Source: UBA6623 sp965217195
GTDB taxonomy: Bacteria > Acidobacteriota > Terriglobia > Bryobacterales > UBA6623
DNA: 64,000 nt
Reading direction: 5' to 3'
Assembly: GCA_965217195.1 (NCBI GenBank)
Contig: CBDCHL010000003.1
Location: 1 to 64,000, forward strand
The position numbers and the translations under genes were made by a program. Below the pieces are notes generated by a model. The model worked only from the letters and a program-made list of their open reading frames with translations, searched no databases and had not been told where the DNA came from. Below, one piece after another: positions 35,716-45,859 of the stretch. Within the stretch, counting starts at the first letter, position 1. Each line of letters begins with the position of its first letter.

Positions 35716-38700
35716 CTAAAAGTCGTATCGCAGGCCAAATTGCACGATGCGAGCCTCTCTGGCGCTCAGTATCCCGCCAAAGCTAGGCGACGCTAAATTT
35801 CCGGCTGGGTTATTGAAATTAACTCGATTCACCAGATTAAAAAATTCAGCTCGGAATTCGATACGCCCGAGGCTTTCCTTCGGCAAGAAGAACATCTTCT
35901 GGACGGCAAGATCGGCTTGGGAGAAACCCGGCCCGACCAAGGGATTTCGGCCTGTACTCCCGAATGTTCCAGTTTCGGGCCTAACAAATGCTGCCGTGTT
36001 GAAGTATTCAGCCACTAACTCACCATGTGAGCGGCCCGTGTCCAGCGTCCCATCTCCGATAGTATTCGGCCGTTGCGCACCAACATTCCGCCCCGGGCCG
36101 GTCAGCGCGACATCGCTACCGGACGTAACCGCGAATGGAAGGCCGCCGGCCATGCGGACGGTGCCGGTCAGTTGCCACCCTCCTAAGATCTGAGACACAA
36201 ACCCTCGGTCTTTGAAAAACGGCAGTTCCCAGATGCCGTTAAAGGCGAAAAGCTGCTTCTGATGAAAGTTGGAAAGTGCGCGCTCGCCGTCCCTATAATT
36301 GTTCACATCCTGCACCCCTCCGCTATCCACGGAAAACCGCGATCTGTCATCGATGGACTTTGCTAGAGTATACGCGAATTGGAAGGTGTAGCCCTTGGAA
36401 AACCTCTTCTCAGCTTTAGCTTGGAACGCGTGGTAGTTGGAATTCCCATCGGCGTGAATACTAGAGACAGAGCTATAAAACTCCGGAAAGAAAGGCCGCC
36501 GCGATTGAGTATTGGCAGCAGTTGCCCCAGGTCCAAAGACGGCAGAGTTGGCCTCGCGAACGGCCGACAACTGGTGACCTACACGCCCGAAGTACCCAGC
36601 CTCAACGACAAGATCGGCGCCAAGCTGATGCTGGACGTTGAAGTTGAACTGTTGAGCGTAACCGGCCCGGAAGTTGTTGTCTACCGTGTAGAATTGAGCT
36701 GGAAAGACAAACGAGTCCTGCGTGTAAGGAAACGGGTCTTCACGGCCGGCAAAAGGATCGCTAAAACTGGGTGGGGGTGAAAGCTGCAACGGAAGAACGT
36801 AGGGCAGCGCTTGATTTACGGTGGCGGAAACGATTGCCCCGGTGTAAGCGTAGAAGATGCCGTAAGCTGCGCGAATGGACGTGCGCCCATCTCCAAAGGG
36901 ATCGAAGGCGAGACCGATCCGCGGCCCGAAGTTGTTCTTGTCAGTTGGCATCAGGCCTCGCGGCACCCCAGCGTCTCCCGGGTAAACGAACCCCGGAGGC
37001 GCATCAGGCCACACCTGGGACTGCTGGCAATCGGTAGAACATGGAGCAAACGGCCGAACGCTTGCGGTCCAGTCCCTAATTTGCACCCAAGGCGTATTCA
37101 GCTCATAGCGTAAGCCGAAGTTCAAAGTCAATTGCGGGTGGACTTGGAAATCTTCTTGTACAAAGAGATGGTAATTGCCGCCACGGGAGGCGTCTTCCAC
37201 GATGCTTTGCATAAAAAGGTTACTGGGTCGACCCAGAATGTAGTCGGCTGCGGCATTTCCGCTAAACCCACCGTCAAAGGTAAACCCTCCTGAGCTTTGA
37301 AACGGTGTTCGTGTTAAATGGCGGAGGCGAAAAATTTGACCGCCAAACTTAGTCGTATGCCGTCCGTGAATCCATGAAATGTTTTGACTAAATTGAATAA
37401 CGTCATCCGGTTCCTCGAGATCAAAGGCGCCGTTAACGGACGATCGGCCGCTTATGGTGACCCAGGGCACCGCCGGATTTTCGCCGTCCTGGTTGAAATT
37501 TCCACCAAGTTGGCGAGCCGTTTTGCTGGCATCAGTCCCCTCGAAACCAGAGTCTAGGCGGTGCCAGGAGAAGCGGGTTTCACTTAGGAGGCTGGGGCCG
37601 AAAATGTGCGTTTCAGAGAGCGACCAGTTCCTTAGTGTCGTGCCAATATCGCCCGCTAAGGCCAAGGCGTCGCCCCCTTGCCAGTTGGCGCTGGCGTCCT
37701 TATTGCGATAGTAGCGGAACGTCAAGGTGTCGGACTCGGTCAGATAGTGATCCGCCTTGATGGTGTATTGATTGGCGTCGATCGGTTGGGAACGCGGCTC
37801 GAAATAGCGGCCGTCCGGCCGGTTCGGGAATGGCACATATTCAGCGAGTAAATTCTTGGATAGGATGTCAAGTCGTCCCGGCGGTATTAGGTTGTTTGGA
37901 AACGGCTCACCGTTGTTCGGGTCCAGAATGGCTGGGGAAGCAGAGAAATCGCCGGCGCGTTCCATCTGGCTCAGCGGAAAGCTGGTACGCAAGGTTTCTT
38001 GTCGGACACGAAGGCCTTGGTAAGACCCAAACAAAAAAGTCTTGTTCTTTTTGACCGGTCCACCAATACTAAAACCAAATTGATTCTGGCGCAACTTCGG
38101 TATCCCCGCCGCAAACCAGTTGCGGGCATTAAGAGCATCATTGCGCAGAAACTCCCACACACCTCCATGGACGTCGTTCGTGCCGGATTTAGTCACGGCC
38201 AAGAAGATCCCACCGCCCCCCCTTCCGTATTCGGCACTGTAGGTGTTGGTAAGGACTCTGAACTCGGTGAGGGCGTCTGGGGAGGGCAGATTCTGGCCCA
38301 CATTGCCCATGTTTCCGAGGAAGGTAGAGCCATCCAGCATCATGTTATTCTCATTTCGTCTCGCCCCGGAAACAGTTATCGTCGGTCCCGAACGGCTAAA
38401 GGTTATCGCAATCCCGATGTTCCCAGTGCCGACACCTGGCAGTAACTGCGCCAGAGATAAGACATTCCGCCCGTTTAAAGGAATGTTTTGTAGCCGCAGA
38501 CGGTTCACGGTGGCGCCGATCGTCGTCCCCTGTGTGTCGACACTGACAGCCGCGGCCTCGACCGTCACGGTCTCGACCACCTCACCCAATTGCATGGGGG
38601 CGTCAACGCGGGCGTTCTGCCCGACTTGCAGCGTGATCCCGGATTGAGTGAACTTCTGGAAACCCGCGACCAAGACACTCACCTCGTAGCTGCCTAGAGG

Positions 38701-38958
38701 CAGTGTAGGAATCCGGTACATTCCCTCGACATTCGTGACTGCCTTCCGAACCAGACCCGTGCCGACGTTCGTGGCTGCCACCTCTGCATCGACCAGCGCG
38801 GCTCCACTTGGGTCCAGAACGCGGCCCAGAATAGTGCCGGTGGTTTGAGCAGGGACCGGCTGGGATGAGACGACGATGGCCACAGTGGCAACCAACGTTG
38901 TCGTGAGAACACCGTTCAGTGCCTTTGTAAGAAATTTCGAACGAACTCCCGTATCCAT
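35716..38958 (-). CDS. TonB-dependent receptor with carboxypeptidase-regulatory-like domain (right copy)
   Basis: 1080 residues, identical to the protein at 3238-6480. Signal peptide, regulatory-like beta-sandwich, plug and a barrel ending in Phe are all intact. Promoter and ribosome site are also duplicated, so both copies should be expressed from the same kind of signal. Only the IS3 further upstream differs between the arms. Confidence 0.93.
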   Translation of the reverse strand: MDTGVRSKFLTKALNGVLTTTLVATVAIVVSSQPVPAQTTGTILGRVLDPSGAALVDAEVAATNVGTGLVRKAVTNVEGMYRIPTLPLGSYEVSVLVAGFQKFTQSGITLQVGQNARVDAPMQLGEVVETVTVEAAAVSVDTQGTTIGATVNRLRLQNIPLNGRNVLSLAQLLPGVGTGNIGIAITFSRSGPTITVSGARRNENNMMLDGSTFLGNMGNVGQNLPSPDALTEFRVLTNTYSAEYGRGGGGIFLAVTKSGTNDVHGGVWEFLRNDALNARNWFAAGIPKLRQNQFGFSIGGPVKKNKTFLFGSYQGLRVRQETLRTSFPLSQMERAGDFSASPAILDPNNGEPFPNNLIPPGRLDILSKNLLAEYVPFPNRPDGRYFEPRSQPIDANQYTIKADHYLTESDTLTFRYYRNKDASANWQGGDALALAGDIGTTLRNWSLSETHIFGPSLLSETRFSWHRLDSGFEGTDASKTARQLGGNFNQDGENPAVPWVTISGRSSVNGAFDLEEPDDVIQFSQNISWIHGRHTTKFGGQIFRLRHLTRTPFQSSGGFTFDGGFSGNAAADYILGRPSNLFMQSIVEDASRGGNYHLFVQEDFQVHPQLTLNFGLRYELNTPWVQIRDWTASVRPFAPCSTDCQQSQVWPDAPPGFVYPGDAGVPRGLMPTDKNNFGPRIGLAFDPFGDGRTSIRAAYGIFYAYTGAIVSATVNQALPYVLPLQLSPPPSFSDPFAGREDPFPYTQDSFVFPAQFYTVDNNFRAGYAQQFNFNVQHQLGADLVVEAGYFGRVGHQLSAVREANSAVFGPGATAANTQSRRPFFPEFYSSVSSIHADGNSNYHAFQAKAEKRFSKGYTFQFAYTLAKSIDDRSRFSVDSGGVQDVNNYRDGERALSNFHQKQLFAFNGIWELPFFKDRGFVSQILGGWQLTGTVRMAGGLPFAVTSGSDVALTGPGRNVGAQRPNTIGDGTLDTGRSHGELVAEYFNTAAFVRPETGTFGSTGRNPLVGPGFSQADLAVQKMFFLPKESLGRIEFRAEFFNLVNRVNFNNPAGNLASPSFGGILSAREARIVQFGLRYDF

Positions 38959-39000
38959 GTTTCCCCCTTCCGTAGCGATACAGTTAACGAATCACCATAT

Positions 39001-39029
39001 ATCATGTATCATGCCGCGCCGGCTGTCAA
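39001..39029 (-). promoter_or_regulatory. Putative sigma-70 promoter of the TonB-receptor operon (right copy)
   Basis: Mirror of 3167-3195: TTGACA, 17 bases, CATGAT on the minus strand. Confidence 0.5.
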
Positions 39030-39130
39030 GGGACTTTTTTCAATTTGCCACACCACCATCAGCAGGGGATCAACCCGGATTCCGTCGACACTGCCCCGCG
39101 GATCGACCGTTGAACGAAAAGCTATCCCAT

Positions 39131-40123
39131 TGGTAGACACTTTTCGGGGGTGGGCGGGCGCTAAGTGCTTGAAAAAATGAGGGCGGAAGGGCTGAAATCG
39201 CTAAAGCGACAAATCTCCCAGCGCGGCAATCGAAGACCCGCCTCGATGACTCGGGGCGCGGCGTTTCGATTACTTCCTCGCTGCTTAACTTACGCTCCAC
39301 TCGGATCGTCAGACGTTCCCGTGAGTATTCGTCCATCAGGGTCAGCAGACGCACCACCCGTCCTTCCGCCGTTCGAGTCTGGACGAAGTCGTAGCTCCAA
39401 ACGTGATTCTTGCGTTCCGGCCGATGCCGAACGCACGAACCGTCGTTGAGCCAAAGCCGCCTTCTCTTCGGCAATTTTGTTTTGGGGTACTTTCAACCCT
39501 TCCCGCCTCCACAATCGTTCCACTCGTTTGTGATTCACGCGCCATCCTCGTTGCCGCAGCAGTGCCGTGATTCTCCGATAGCCATAGCGGCCGTACTCGC
39601 TCGCCAACTCCACCATCTCGTTCACCAGTCGTTGTTCTTCCCGGCTACGGCCTGGTTGCCGACGTTGCGTCGAGCGTGGTTGATCCAGCACCCGACAGGC
39701 CCGTCGTTCCGATACGCTCATCTGTTTGCGAACTTGCTTCACCGCCCGACGTTTCTTCGCCGGGCTTAGAAGGTTCCCCGCATCGCCTCCTCGAAGAATC
39801 GACTTGTCGAGATTCAATTCTCCGACCAGCCTCTTCAGCCGTGAGTTGTCCTGCTCGAGTTCCTTCAAACGCTTCGCTTGATTGCTGCGCAGCCCGCCGT
39901 ATCGCTTCCGCCAGCGGTAGTAGGTCCGCTCACTGATCGCGAGCTTGCGACAGACCATAGGCACGCTCGCGCCTGCCGCCATCTCGACGTCCGCTTCTCT
40001 CAGCTTGTGGATGATCTGCTCGGTCGTGTACCGATTCCGCGTCACTCTCTGCCTCCTTACAATTACGGCCCGAATCCTTCGATTCTCTCTCAAGATCCGG
40101 ACTCGTTTTCAGGGGGCAGGCCA
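39131..40123 (-). mobile_element. Dead IS3-family element, right copy
   Basis: Same element as at 2336-3065 but longer. The transposase starts at the GTG at 40045. The OrfB frame, shifted by one base near 39475, goes on with PKRRRLWLNDGSCV, then WSYDFVQTRTAEGRVVRLLT and LMDEYSRERLTIRVER, which holds the first two Asp-region motifs. After SSEEVIET the sequence becomes unrelated and then joins the IS right end (from about 39192), so the last part of the DDE core is missing here as well. The element was already dead before the duplication; the left copy then lost 263 bases more. Confidence 0.85.
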
Positions 40124-40241
40124 GTCCGGTGGAAATCCGGCTACCGAACAGTAAAGCTGAGATGATGGTGATAATGCTAGGGTAACCGGACGGGCCAGTC
40201 AACTGTTTGGCTGACCCTGACCTGGCCCCTTGGAGGCACTG

Positions 40242-42206
40242 ATGTTGGCAGAGTGGGTGACTGTCGCCATTGCTGTAATCATGGCGGGTCTGTTTCTGCT
40301 ACTGAGAATTCGATACTTGACGGCACTCGACTGGGTTATTGCCGCGTGCGTGGTCGGCTTATCCTTGACGACTGCCGTTGTGTGGTCTACGGGGACAGAA
40401 CGACGGGTTGCATCGAACACCCAGTTGGCGCGAGCTGTACCAACTGAAAGGCGGGGAGACGCCTTTGTCTCTTCCAGCACCTGTCGATCGTGCCATCCCT
40501 ACCAGTACGAGAGGTGGTACGAAAGCTATCACCGAACTATGACGCAAAAGGCGAATCGGGAAACCGTACTGGGCGACTTCGACATTGTTGGGCTGGAGTT
40601 GCATGGGCGGCCTTACTGGTTTGAACGCCGAGGCGATGAATTCTGGATTGAAATGCCCGATCGCGAATGGGACCGGCAACGGCTGAAGGGAGGGGCAGAG
40701 GCCGCCGCGCTCTCCAATGCTCCCCGGGTTAGACGACGTGTAGTACTTCTGACCGGCTCGCACCACATGCAGGCTTACTGGGTTGCGGGTCCTGCCGGTA
40801 AGATGCTTAACGATCTTCCGTTTGTCTATCTGCTGGAAGATCAGCGTTGGATTCCTTCCAGGGATTCTTTCTTGATCGATCCAAAGATCTCCTTTGTCCC
40901 GCAGCTCTGGAACGAAGTGTGCATCATGTGCCACAGCGTTGGGGGGCAGCCGCGGCCTCCCCCCAAGAACCACACTGTCTGGGATACGCGTGTCGGAGAA
41001 CTAGGTATCGCCTGCGAAGCGTGTCATGGCCCGGCTGGGCTGCACGTCCGAGCCAACTCGGATCCCGTACGTCGATACAGGCAGCGTCTGGAAAGTAAAC
41101 CTGACCGTACAATCGTTAATCCAGCCCGCCTATCGCCGCGACGCGCTTCGCAGATCTGTGGACAGTGCCATGGCATAACGCGGCACAAGAATTACAACGA
41201 CTGGATCCACAACGGGTCCCGGTATCGACCCGGCTCGGACCTGGAGATGTCTATGCACCTAATTAGGCCAGGCCAGGTGGCATCGCAGCCTTTCATCAAG
41301 GAGGCACTTAGACAGGATCCGAGGTATGTGGAAGCCCGTTTTTGGTCAGACGGTATGGTCCGGGTTTCCGGACGGGAATACAACGGCTTGGTCGAATCGG
41401 GTTGCTTCCAACGGGGCGACCTCTCATGTCTCTCCTGCCACGCTATGCATGATTACACAGCTCCCAACGACCAACTTATCGCCGGCAGGGACGGCGACGA
41501 GGCCTGCCTGCAGTGCCATGAAGAATACCGCACCGAGGTCGAGCAGCACACCCATCACCGGCGCGATTCAGAAGGCAGCCGTTGCTACAACTGCCACATG
41601 CCCCACACCACCTACGGCCTGCTAAAAGCAATCCGCAGCCATAAGATCGACAGCCCCACAGTGGCCGGCAGTGTCCGGATCGGTCGGCCTAACGCGTGTA
41701 GCCTCTGCCATCTGGACAAAACCCTCGCCTGGACCGGCAGCTACCTCTCCAGTTGGTACGGCCATCCCGAAGCGGAACTGTCCGAAAAACAGAGAATGGT
41801 GGCGGCCGGTCCAATGTGGCTCCTTTCGGGCGACGCCGGCCAACGCGCCCTGATCGCCTGGCACATGGGCTGGCAGCCTGCAAAACGGGCGTCCGGCCAG
41901 GGCTGGATGGCCCCTTTCCTCGCCTACACACTGGACGACCCGTACCCAGCGGTTCGCTACGTCAGCAAGCGATCTTTGCGGCGGCTTGCGGGCTTCAATG
42001 ATTTTGATTACGATTTCATAGCCCCACGCAAGCAACGGGTAGAAGCAACAGTGCATGCGCTGGCTGTTTGGAAGGAGCTGAAAACGCAAAGCCTCGAGCG
42101 CACGGGACCCGAAATCCTCATCGATCCGAGCGGTCGTTTGCAGCAAGGAGCTATCGATCGCCTCTTGCAGCAACGCGACAACCGCATCATGAATCTTCAA
42201 GAATGA
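40242..42206 (+). CDS. Membrane-anchored octahaem c-type cytochrome (right copy)
   Basis: Identical to the protein at 253-2217. The ATG at 40242 has a GGAGG-like site upstream. Two N-terminal membrane segments, then eight CxxCH motifs. A conserved stretch near the C-terminus (DDPYPAVRYVSKRSLRRLAG) looks like a HEAT-type helix pair; similar ends occur in large multihaem proteins carrying TPR or HEAT regions. Stop overlaps the next start (ATGA at 42203-42206). Confidence 0.88.
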   Translation: MLAEWVTVAIAVIMAGLFLLLRIRYLTALDWVIAACVVGLSLTTAVVWSTGTERRVASNTQLARAVPTERRGDAFVSSSTCRSCHPYQYERWYESYHRTMTQKANRETVLGDFDIVGLELHGRPYWFERRGDEFWIEMPDREWDRQRLKGGAEAAALSNAPRVRRRVVLLTGSHHMQAYWVAGPAGKMLNDLPFVYLLEDQRWIPSRDSFLIDPKISFVPQLWNEVCIMCHSVGGQPRPPPKNHTVWDTRVGELGIACEACHGPAGLHVRANSDPVRRYRQRLESKPDRTIVNPARLSPRRASQICGQCHGITRHKNYNDWIHNGSRYRPGSDLEMSMHLIRPGQVASQPFIKEALRQDPRYVEARFWSDGMVRVSGREYNGLVESGCFQRGDLSCLSCHAMHDYTAPNDQLIAGRDGDEACLQCHEEYRTEVEQHTHHRRDSEGSRCYNCHMPHTTYGLLKAIRSHKIDSPTVAGSVRIGRPNACSLCHLDKTLAWTGSYLSSWYGHPEAELSEKQRMVAAGPMWLLSGDAGQRALIAWHMGWQPAKRASGQGWMAPFLAYTLDDPYPAVRYVSKRSLRRLAGFNDFDYDFIAPRKQRVEATVHALAVWKELKTQSLERTGPEILIDPSGRLQQGAIDRLLQQRDNRIMNLQE

Positions 42207-42757
42207 CCGGACGCGCCGTCAACGTCGAGCAAATGCCTGCCCCCCCCCGAGCCTGGTTCCGCGATAATGACCAGTTATGCTGCGTTAGAAGGCACTTGTC
42301 TTTCGGATGGTGGTTGCTGTTGGCCTTTCTGACGCTGGGCGTGAGCCTCGAAGCGATGCACGGGTTTAAGGTTGGCTGGTACTTGGACGTGGCCAACCAA
42401 ACCCGCCGACTGATGTGGACGCTCGCCCACGCCCACGGCACCGTGCTGGCGCTGGTGCACCTAGCCTTCGCCGCGACCGTATACATGCTTCCTACATGGG
42501 ACAAACGCCTCCGCGACCACGCCTCGGCGTGCCTGATGGCCTCCACTGTTCTGCTCCCTTTGGGGTTTTTCCTAGGAGGTATCTTCATTCAGAACGGCGA
42601 CCCAGGTCTGGGGATACTTCTTGTGCCACTGGCCAGCTTGTTGCTCTTCATTGCCGTCTTGTTATCGGCGCGGGCGGCAAATTTCCTTAGAAGACATCAA
42701 GATGCGTTGTCACCTCCAGATCCGAAGCGTCAAAAGATAAAGAGCAAGAAACTGTAG
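42203..42757 (+). CDS. Small polytopic membrane protein next to the octahaem cytochrome
   Basis: 184 residues from the ATG at 42203 that overlaps the cytochrome stop. Four hydrophobic segments: SFGWWLLLAFLTLGVSLEA, TVLALVHLAFAATVYMLP, LMASTVLLPLGFFLGGIF and LGILLVPLASLLLFIAVLL. The loop between the first two has WTLAHAHGTVLALVH, with His residues that could bind haem b or a metal. The C-terminus is lysine-rich and probably cytoplasmic. I do not recognise a named family. Position and overlap argue for a membrane partner of the cytochrome. Bases up to 42458 are part of the duplication. Confidence 0.82.
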   Translation: MTGRAVNVEQMPAPPRAWFRDNDQLCCVRRHLSFGWWLLLAFLTLGVSLEAMHGFKVGWYLDVANQTRRLMWTLAHAHGTVLALVHLAFAATVYMLPTWDKRLRDHASACLMASTVLLPLGFFLGGIFIQNGDPGLGILLVPLASLLLFIAVLLSARAANFLRRHQDALSPPDPKRQKIKSKKL

Positions 42758-42797
42758 TAATAAGTTTCAGGTTTTGGGATTTTCACCAAACGCCATC

Positions 42798-42846
42798 AAG
42801 CGGACATTTCTACCGAGTCAAATCGGGGGACATTTCTATCTGTTCT
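42798..42846. repeat. IS-end-like double GGACATTTCTA motif
   Basis: Two copies of GGACATTTCTA (near 42801 and 42828) stand close together, then TGTTCTTGACA. From memory this doubled motif ends many rve-type (IS481/IS3-like) elements in environmental genomes. No transposase is attached. It marks an old IS end between the duplicated block and the CRTAC1/TPR cluster. Confidence 0.35.
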
Positions 42847-42909
42847 TGACATTCGAACTGCTCGGCCTCCGTCAGGGCCGCGAGGCCGTCTTGTACTGTG
42901 GGTCTTCGC

Positions 42910-44565
42910 TTATTGTCTCCTTTTAGGTTCCTCGACTTGCACCACCCGGTCGGCCTCGACGTTTTTCAACTCCTGGGTGCGACCACTGGGCCAGTGAATT
43001 TCAACCCTCTCGGCCGAGCGATGGGAACCCAGGCCGAACCTCACGATGAGCTCACTAGAGGAAGCGTAGCCCACGCTGCTCGTCGCATGGTTGTAGAGAC
43101 GCTCGCCGCCAGGCAACGTAACGCAGATCTTCGCGCCAATACCGTCTCTATTGCTGAGCGAGCCCACTAATTTGATGGCGATCCAATGGGCTGGTCCCGG
43201 GGTGACGTTCCGAAACAGTTTTGCTGGAGCGTTCAATGCCGTGACCACCACGTCGACCTTCCCGTCATTGTCAAAGTCCGCAAAGGTGGCGCCTCGGTGG
43301 TGCCCGGAAGCTTGAAAATCCTCCCCTACACCCTTGGAGATGTCCTCGAACCGGCCTCCCCCCAGGTTAAGAAAGACCCTGTTCGCAAGGGCTGAATCGG
43401 AACCGATAAATCGACCGATCTGCGGGAAATGGGAATTCGCAAAAAATAAGTCCTTCCAGCCATCATTATTCAGATCATACATGCCGACGCCCCACCCCGT
43501 GAGTTGCTTCGTAGCAAGGAGGAGCCCGGAAGGAATCCTATAGTCTTCAAACAGGAGTGCCTTGCCTTGGTTGCGGAACAACAAATAGGTGTCATTGATC
43601 ATGCCGGTTACCAGCACGTCCGATAGACCGTCGTTGTCGAAATCGCGAAAGTCAACTCCCATGCCGGCGATAGCCCTTCCGTGATCCGCAAGAGCCACCC
43701 CTGCCTCCCACGCAATTTCCTGGAATTTGCCATTGCCCTTGTTTTCGAACAGAAAGTTTGCAATTGAGTCGTTGGCCACGAACACATCGGGCCAACCGTC
43801 GGCATTGAAGTCGGCGAAGGCAACGCCCATCCCCTTTCCAGCACTTAGCGCGATGCCGGAGCCGGCTGACGCGTCAGTGAACGTACCATCGCCGTTGTTG
43901 TGAAATAGTTGGTTGGGCAGCCCCTGGTAATAATCGGGGTGGCAGTAAAACCGCCGCTCCAGGGGACCACAGCTTTTCTCGGTGCGCGGATCCCAGACAA
44001 CGTAGTTCGAAACGAAAAGGTCGAGCCAACCGTCATTGTTGTAATCGAACCAGCCCGCGGAGATCGACCACATTTCCCCATGCTCAGCGTCAACCCCGCT
44101 AAGGCCTGCCTGGGTGGTTACATCCTCAAAAGTACCGTCCCCAAGATTATGGTATAGAATGTTGCGGTTGACGCCCGCAACAAAAAAATCGGCGTTGCCA
44201 TCATTGTCGTAATCACCCGCGGCCACTGCCATAGAGTACCCCTCGCCTTCCACCCCGGCTTTTCCAGTCACATCGGTGAAAGTCAGGTCACAGTTGTTGC
44301 GGTAAAGACGGTTATGGAATTCCGGTCCCGTCTTTCGCAGGGAGGGTAAGGAGGCGCCGTTCGTGAAGTACAGATCTGTGCAGCTGTCATTGTCAAAATC
44401 AAGCGCCGCCACGCCGCCCGGCATTAACTCCACCAGGTGATATCTTCCCCCAGCCCCATTTCTCAACTCGAATTGTAGGCCTGCTTTCGCTGCGATCTCA
44501 TTGAACCGAATTTGTGCGGAAACAAGAAACCCGGGAAGGAAGAGTAGGGAAAGAAGGAACCTCAT
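42910..44565 (-). CDS. CRTAC1-type FG-GAP/ASPIC-UnbV secreted protein 3
   Basis: 551 residues with a short clean signal peptide (MRFLLSLLFLPGFLVSAQ). FG-GAP/VCBS blades: DFDNDSCTDL, DYDNDGNADF, DYNNDGWLDL, DFNADGWPDV, DFDNDGLSDV, DLNNDGWKDL, DFDNDGKVDV. ASPIC/UnbV C-terminus: NRDGIGAKICVTLPGG, RFGLGSHRSAERVEIHWPSG. Predicted exported calcium-binding propeller. Its ATG overlaps the stop of a TPR gene (44562-44565, ATGA), so the two proteins are probably made together and may form a complex. Confidence 0.9.
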   Translation of the reverse strand: MRFLLSLLFLPGFLVSAQIRFNEIAAKAGLQFELRNGAGGRYHLVELMPGGVAALDFDNDSCTDLYFTNGASLPSLRKTGPEFHNRLYRNNCDLTFTDVTGKAGVEGEGYSMAVAAGDYDNDGNADFFVAGVNRNILYHNLGDGTFEDVTTQAGLSGVDAEHGEMWSISAGWFDYNNDGWLDLFVSNYVVWDPRTEKSCGPLERRFYCHPDYYQGLPNQLFHNNGDGTFTDASAGSGIALSAGKGMGVAFADFNADGWPDVFVANDSIANFLFENKGNGKFQEIAWEAGVALADHGRAIAGMGVDFRDFDNDGLSDVLVTGMINDTYLLFRNQGKALLFEDYRIPSGLLLATKQLTGWGVGMYDLNNDGWKDLFFANSHFPQIGRFIGSDSALANRVFLNLGGGRFEDISKGVGEDFQASGHHRGATFADFDNDGKVDVVVTALNAPAKLFRNVTPGPAHWIAIKLVGSLSNRDGIGAKICVTLPGGERLYNHATSSVGYASSSELIVRFGLGSHRSAERVEIHWPSGRTQELKNVEADRVVQVEEPKRRQ

Positions 44566-45587
44566 TCTTTCGGCCGCCTTGTCTTCTCGCTCTGTTGGTT
44601 ACGGAGCCACGCTGCCTGTTCGGCGGCTTCTTCGGTGCGGCCTTGAGCCTTGTAGATCTTCAAGAGCAGACTGCGTACGCGAGCTTCCGACGCAAGCCGG
44701 AGAGCGTGCTCCGCTTCCTCGGCGGCTTGCCCGAGCCGACCCATGTTGAAGAGGATTCGAGCCTGCCAGAAGCGCAGTTCGGCGGAGTCCGGCCTCACCT
44801 GCAGCGCTTTTCCCATCCGGACTAACGCTGCTTCCTCCCTGCCGGTTTGAAACAAAAGCCGCGCGTATCCAAGCAGGACGTCGGGATTACCGGCCAGCGT
44901 CGGCTCCGCCAGAAGCTCAAGAAACGCCGACTCGGCTTCCTTAGCTCGCCCCAGCTCCGCCAGTGAAGCAGCAGCATGCACGCGGGCCAAATCATGATCG
45001 GGCTGAAGCTTTAGCGAGGTTTCCAGAGCTTCCAGGGCGAGCGTGAAGCGCTCGCTTTCAAAGAAAAATGCTCCCAGGTAATACCAGCTTTTCGGGTCTT
45101 GCGTATTTGACTCGACGAGTGACTTGAACAGCCTCTCTGCCTTAAAGGAGCGTTTCTCCATGTGGTATGCGACCGCAAGTGCCCGTTGCGCCATACGATC
45201 GTCGGGCGCCAGCTTGACCACCGTTTCCAGGTAAGGAATCGCTTCCGCGGCTCGGCCTAGCTTGATCAAGCTCCTTCCGAGCCCCCTTTGCGCCGGCGAC
45301 AGGTCTGGATTCGACTCCAGCGCTTCACGATAGTATTTCGCTGCCTCGGCGAAGCGGCCGAGCTGATATTCACACGCAGCCAGACGCCCTAGGAGCGCCG
45401 CTTCGCCGGGCGCTCGAGTAAGACCTTGACGGTAGTGAACGGCCGCCTCCTCAAAGCGGCCCTGCGCATAAAGCTGGTCTCCGGCAGAGGTGTCAATAGT
45501 CTGCGCCCGCAGCGATAGAGCTACCCATGGGAGCATGCAGGTGACCACGACATGGGGCCAGACTGAGCTATGAAACAAATATCGCAC
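44562..45587 (-). CDS. Secreted TPR protein coupled to CRTAC1 protein 3
   Basis: About 341 residues. I placed the start at a GTG at 45587 because it gives a signal peptide (RYLFHSSVWPHVVVTCMLPW then VALSLRAQ) and has GGGGGTGG upstream; the frame is open to 45707. The mature part is a run of tetratricopeptide repeats (GDQLYAQGRFEEAAVHYRQG, LAACEYQLGRFAEAAKYYRE, GRSLIKLGRAAEAIPYLETV and so on), a helical solenoid for binding proteins. It is first in a two-gene unit with the propeller gene. Export of both suggests a periplasmic or surface complex. Confidence 0.83.
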   Translation of the reverse strand: MRYLFHSSVWPHVVVTCMLPWVALSLRAQTIDTSAGDQLYAQGRFEEAAVHYRQGLTRAPGEAALLGRLAACEYQLGRFAEAAKYYREALESNPDLSPAQRGLGRSLIKLGRAAEAIPYLETVVKLAPDDRMAQRALAVAYHMEKRSFKAERLFKSLVESNTQDPKSWYYLGAFFFESERFTLALEALETSLKLQPDHDLARVHAAASLAELGRAKEAESAFLELLAEPTLAGNPDVLLGYARLLFQTGREEAALVRMGKALQVRPDSAELRFWQARILFNMGRLGQAAEEAEHALRLASEARVRSLLLKIYKAQGRTEEAAEQAAWLRNQQSEKTRRPKE

Positions 45588-45859
45588 GAGCCGCTTGCCA
45601 CCCCCTTTTTTAGCGCCTAAACTGTTTCTGCTCTGGTTTAGCTGCGCGTCAGCCTTTCGTCGAGGTCCGGCAAGCTTGTGGATCCCAGGTCCGCAACGTG
45701 ACACCACAGTCTAACGGGTTGCTGAGCGCGGACCTTGCCGCGTTCCGACTTTGGTCGCACACAGGAGGGCAGGATACAAGGAACACAAGCATCGACCCAA
45801 ACCGTCGGGCCGGCTGCGGCGTGCAGAAACTCCCCGGCCGGGCTTGATCTCGGGTGGTG

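Larger units (their letters stand above)
32348..42458. repeat. Right arm of the large inverted duplication
   Basis: Reverse complement of 1-9848, with 263 bases (39193-39455) that the left arm lacks. Those bases encode recognisable IS3 transposase sequence, so the left arm lost them. Sequence continues beyond 42458 here; whether it still matches the left copy cannot be seen. Confidence 0.95.
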
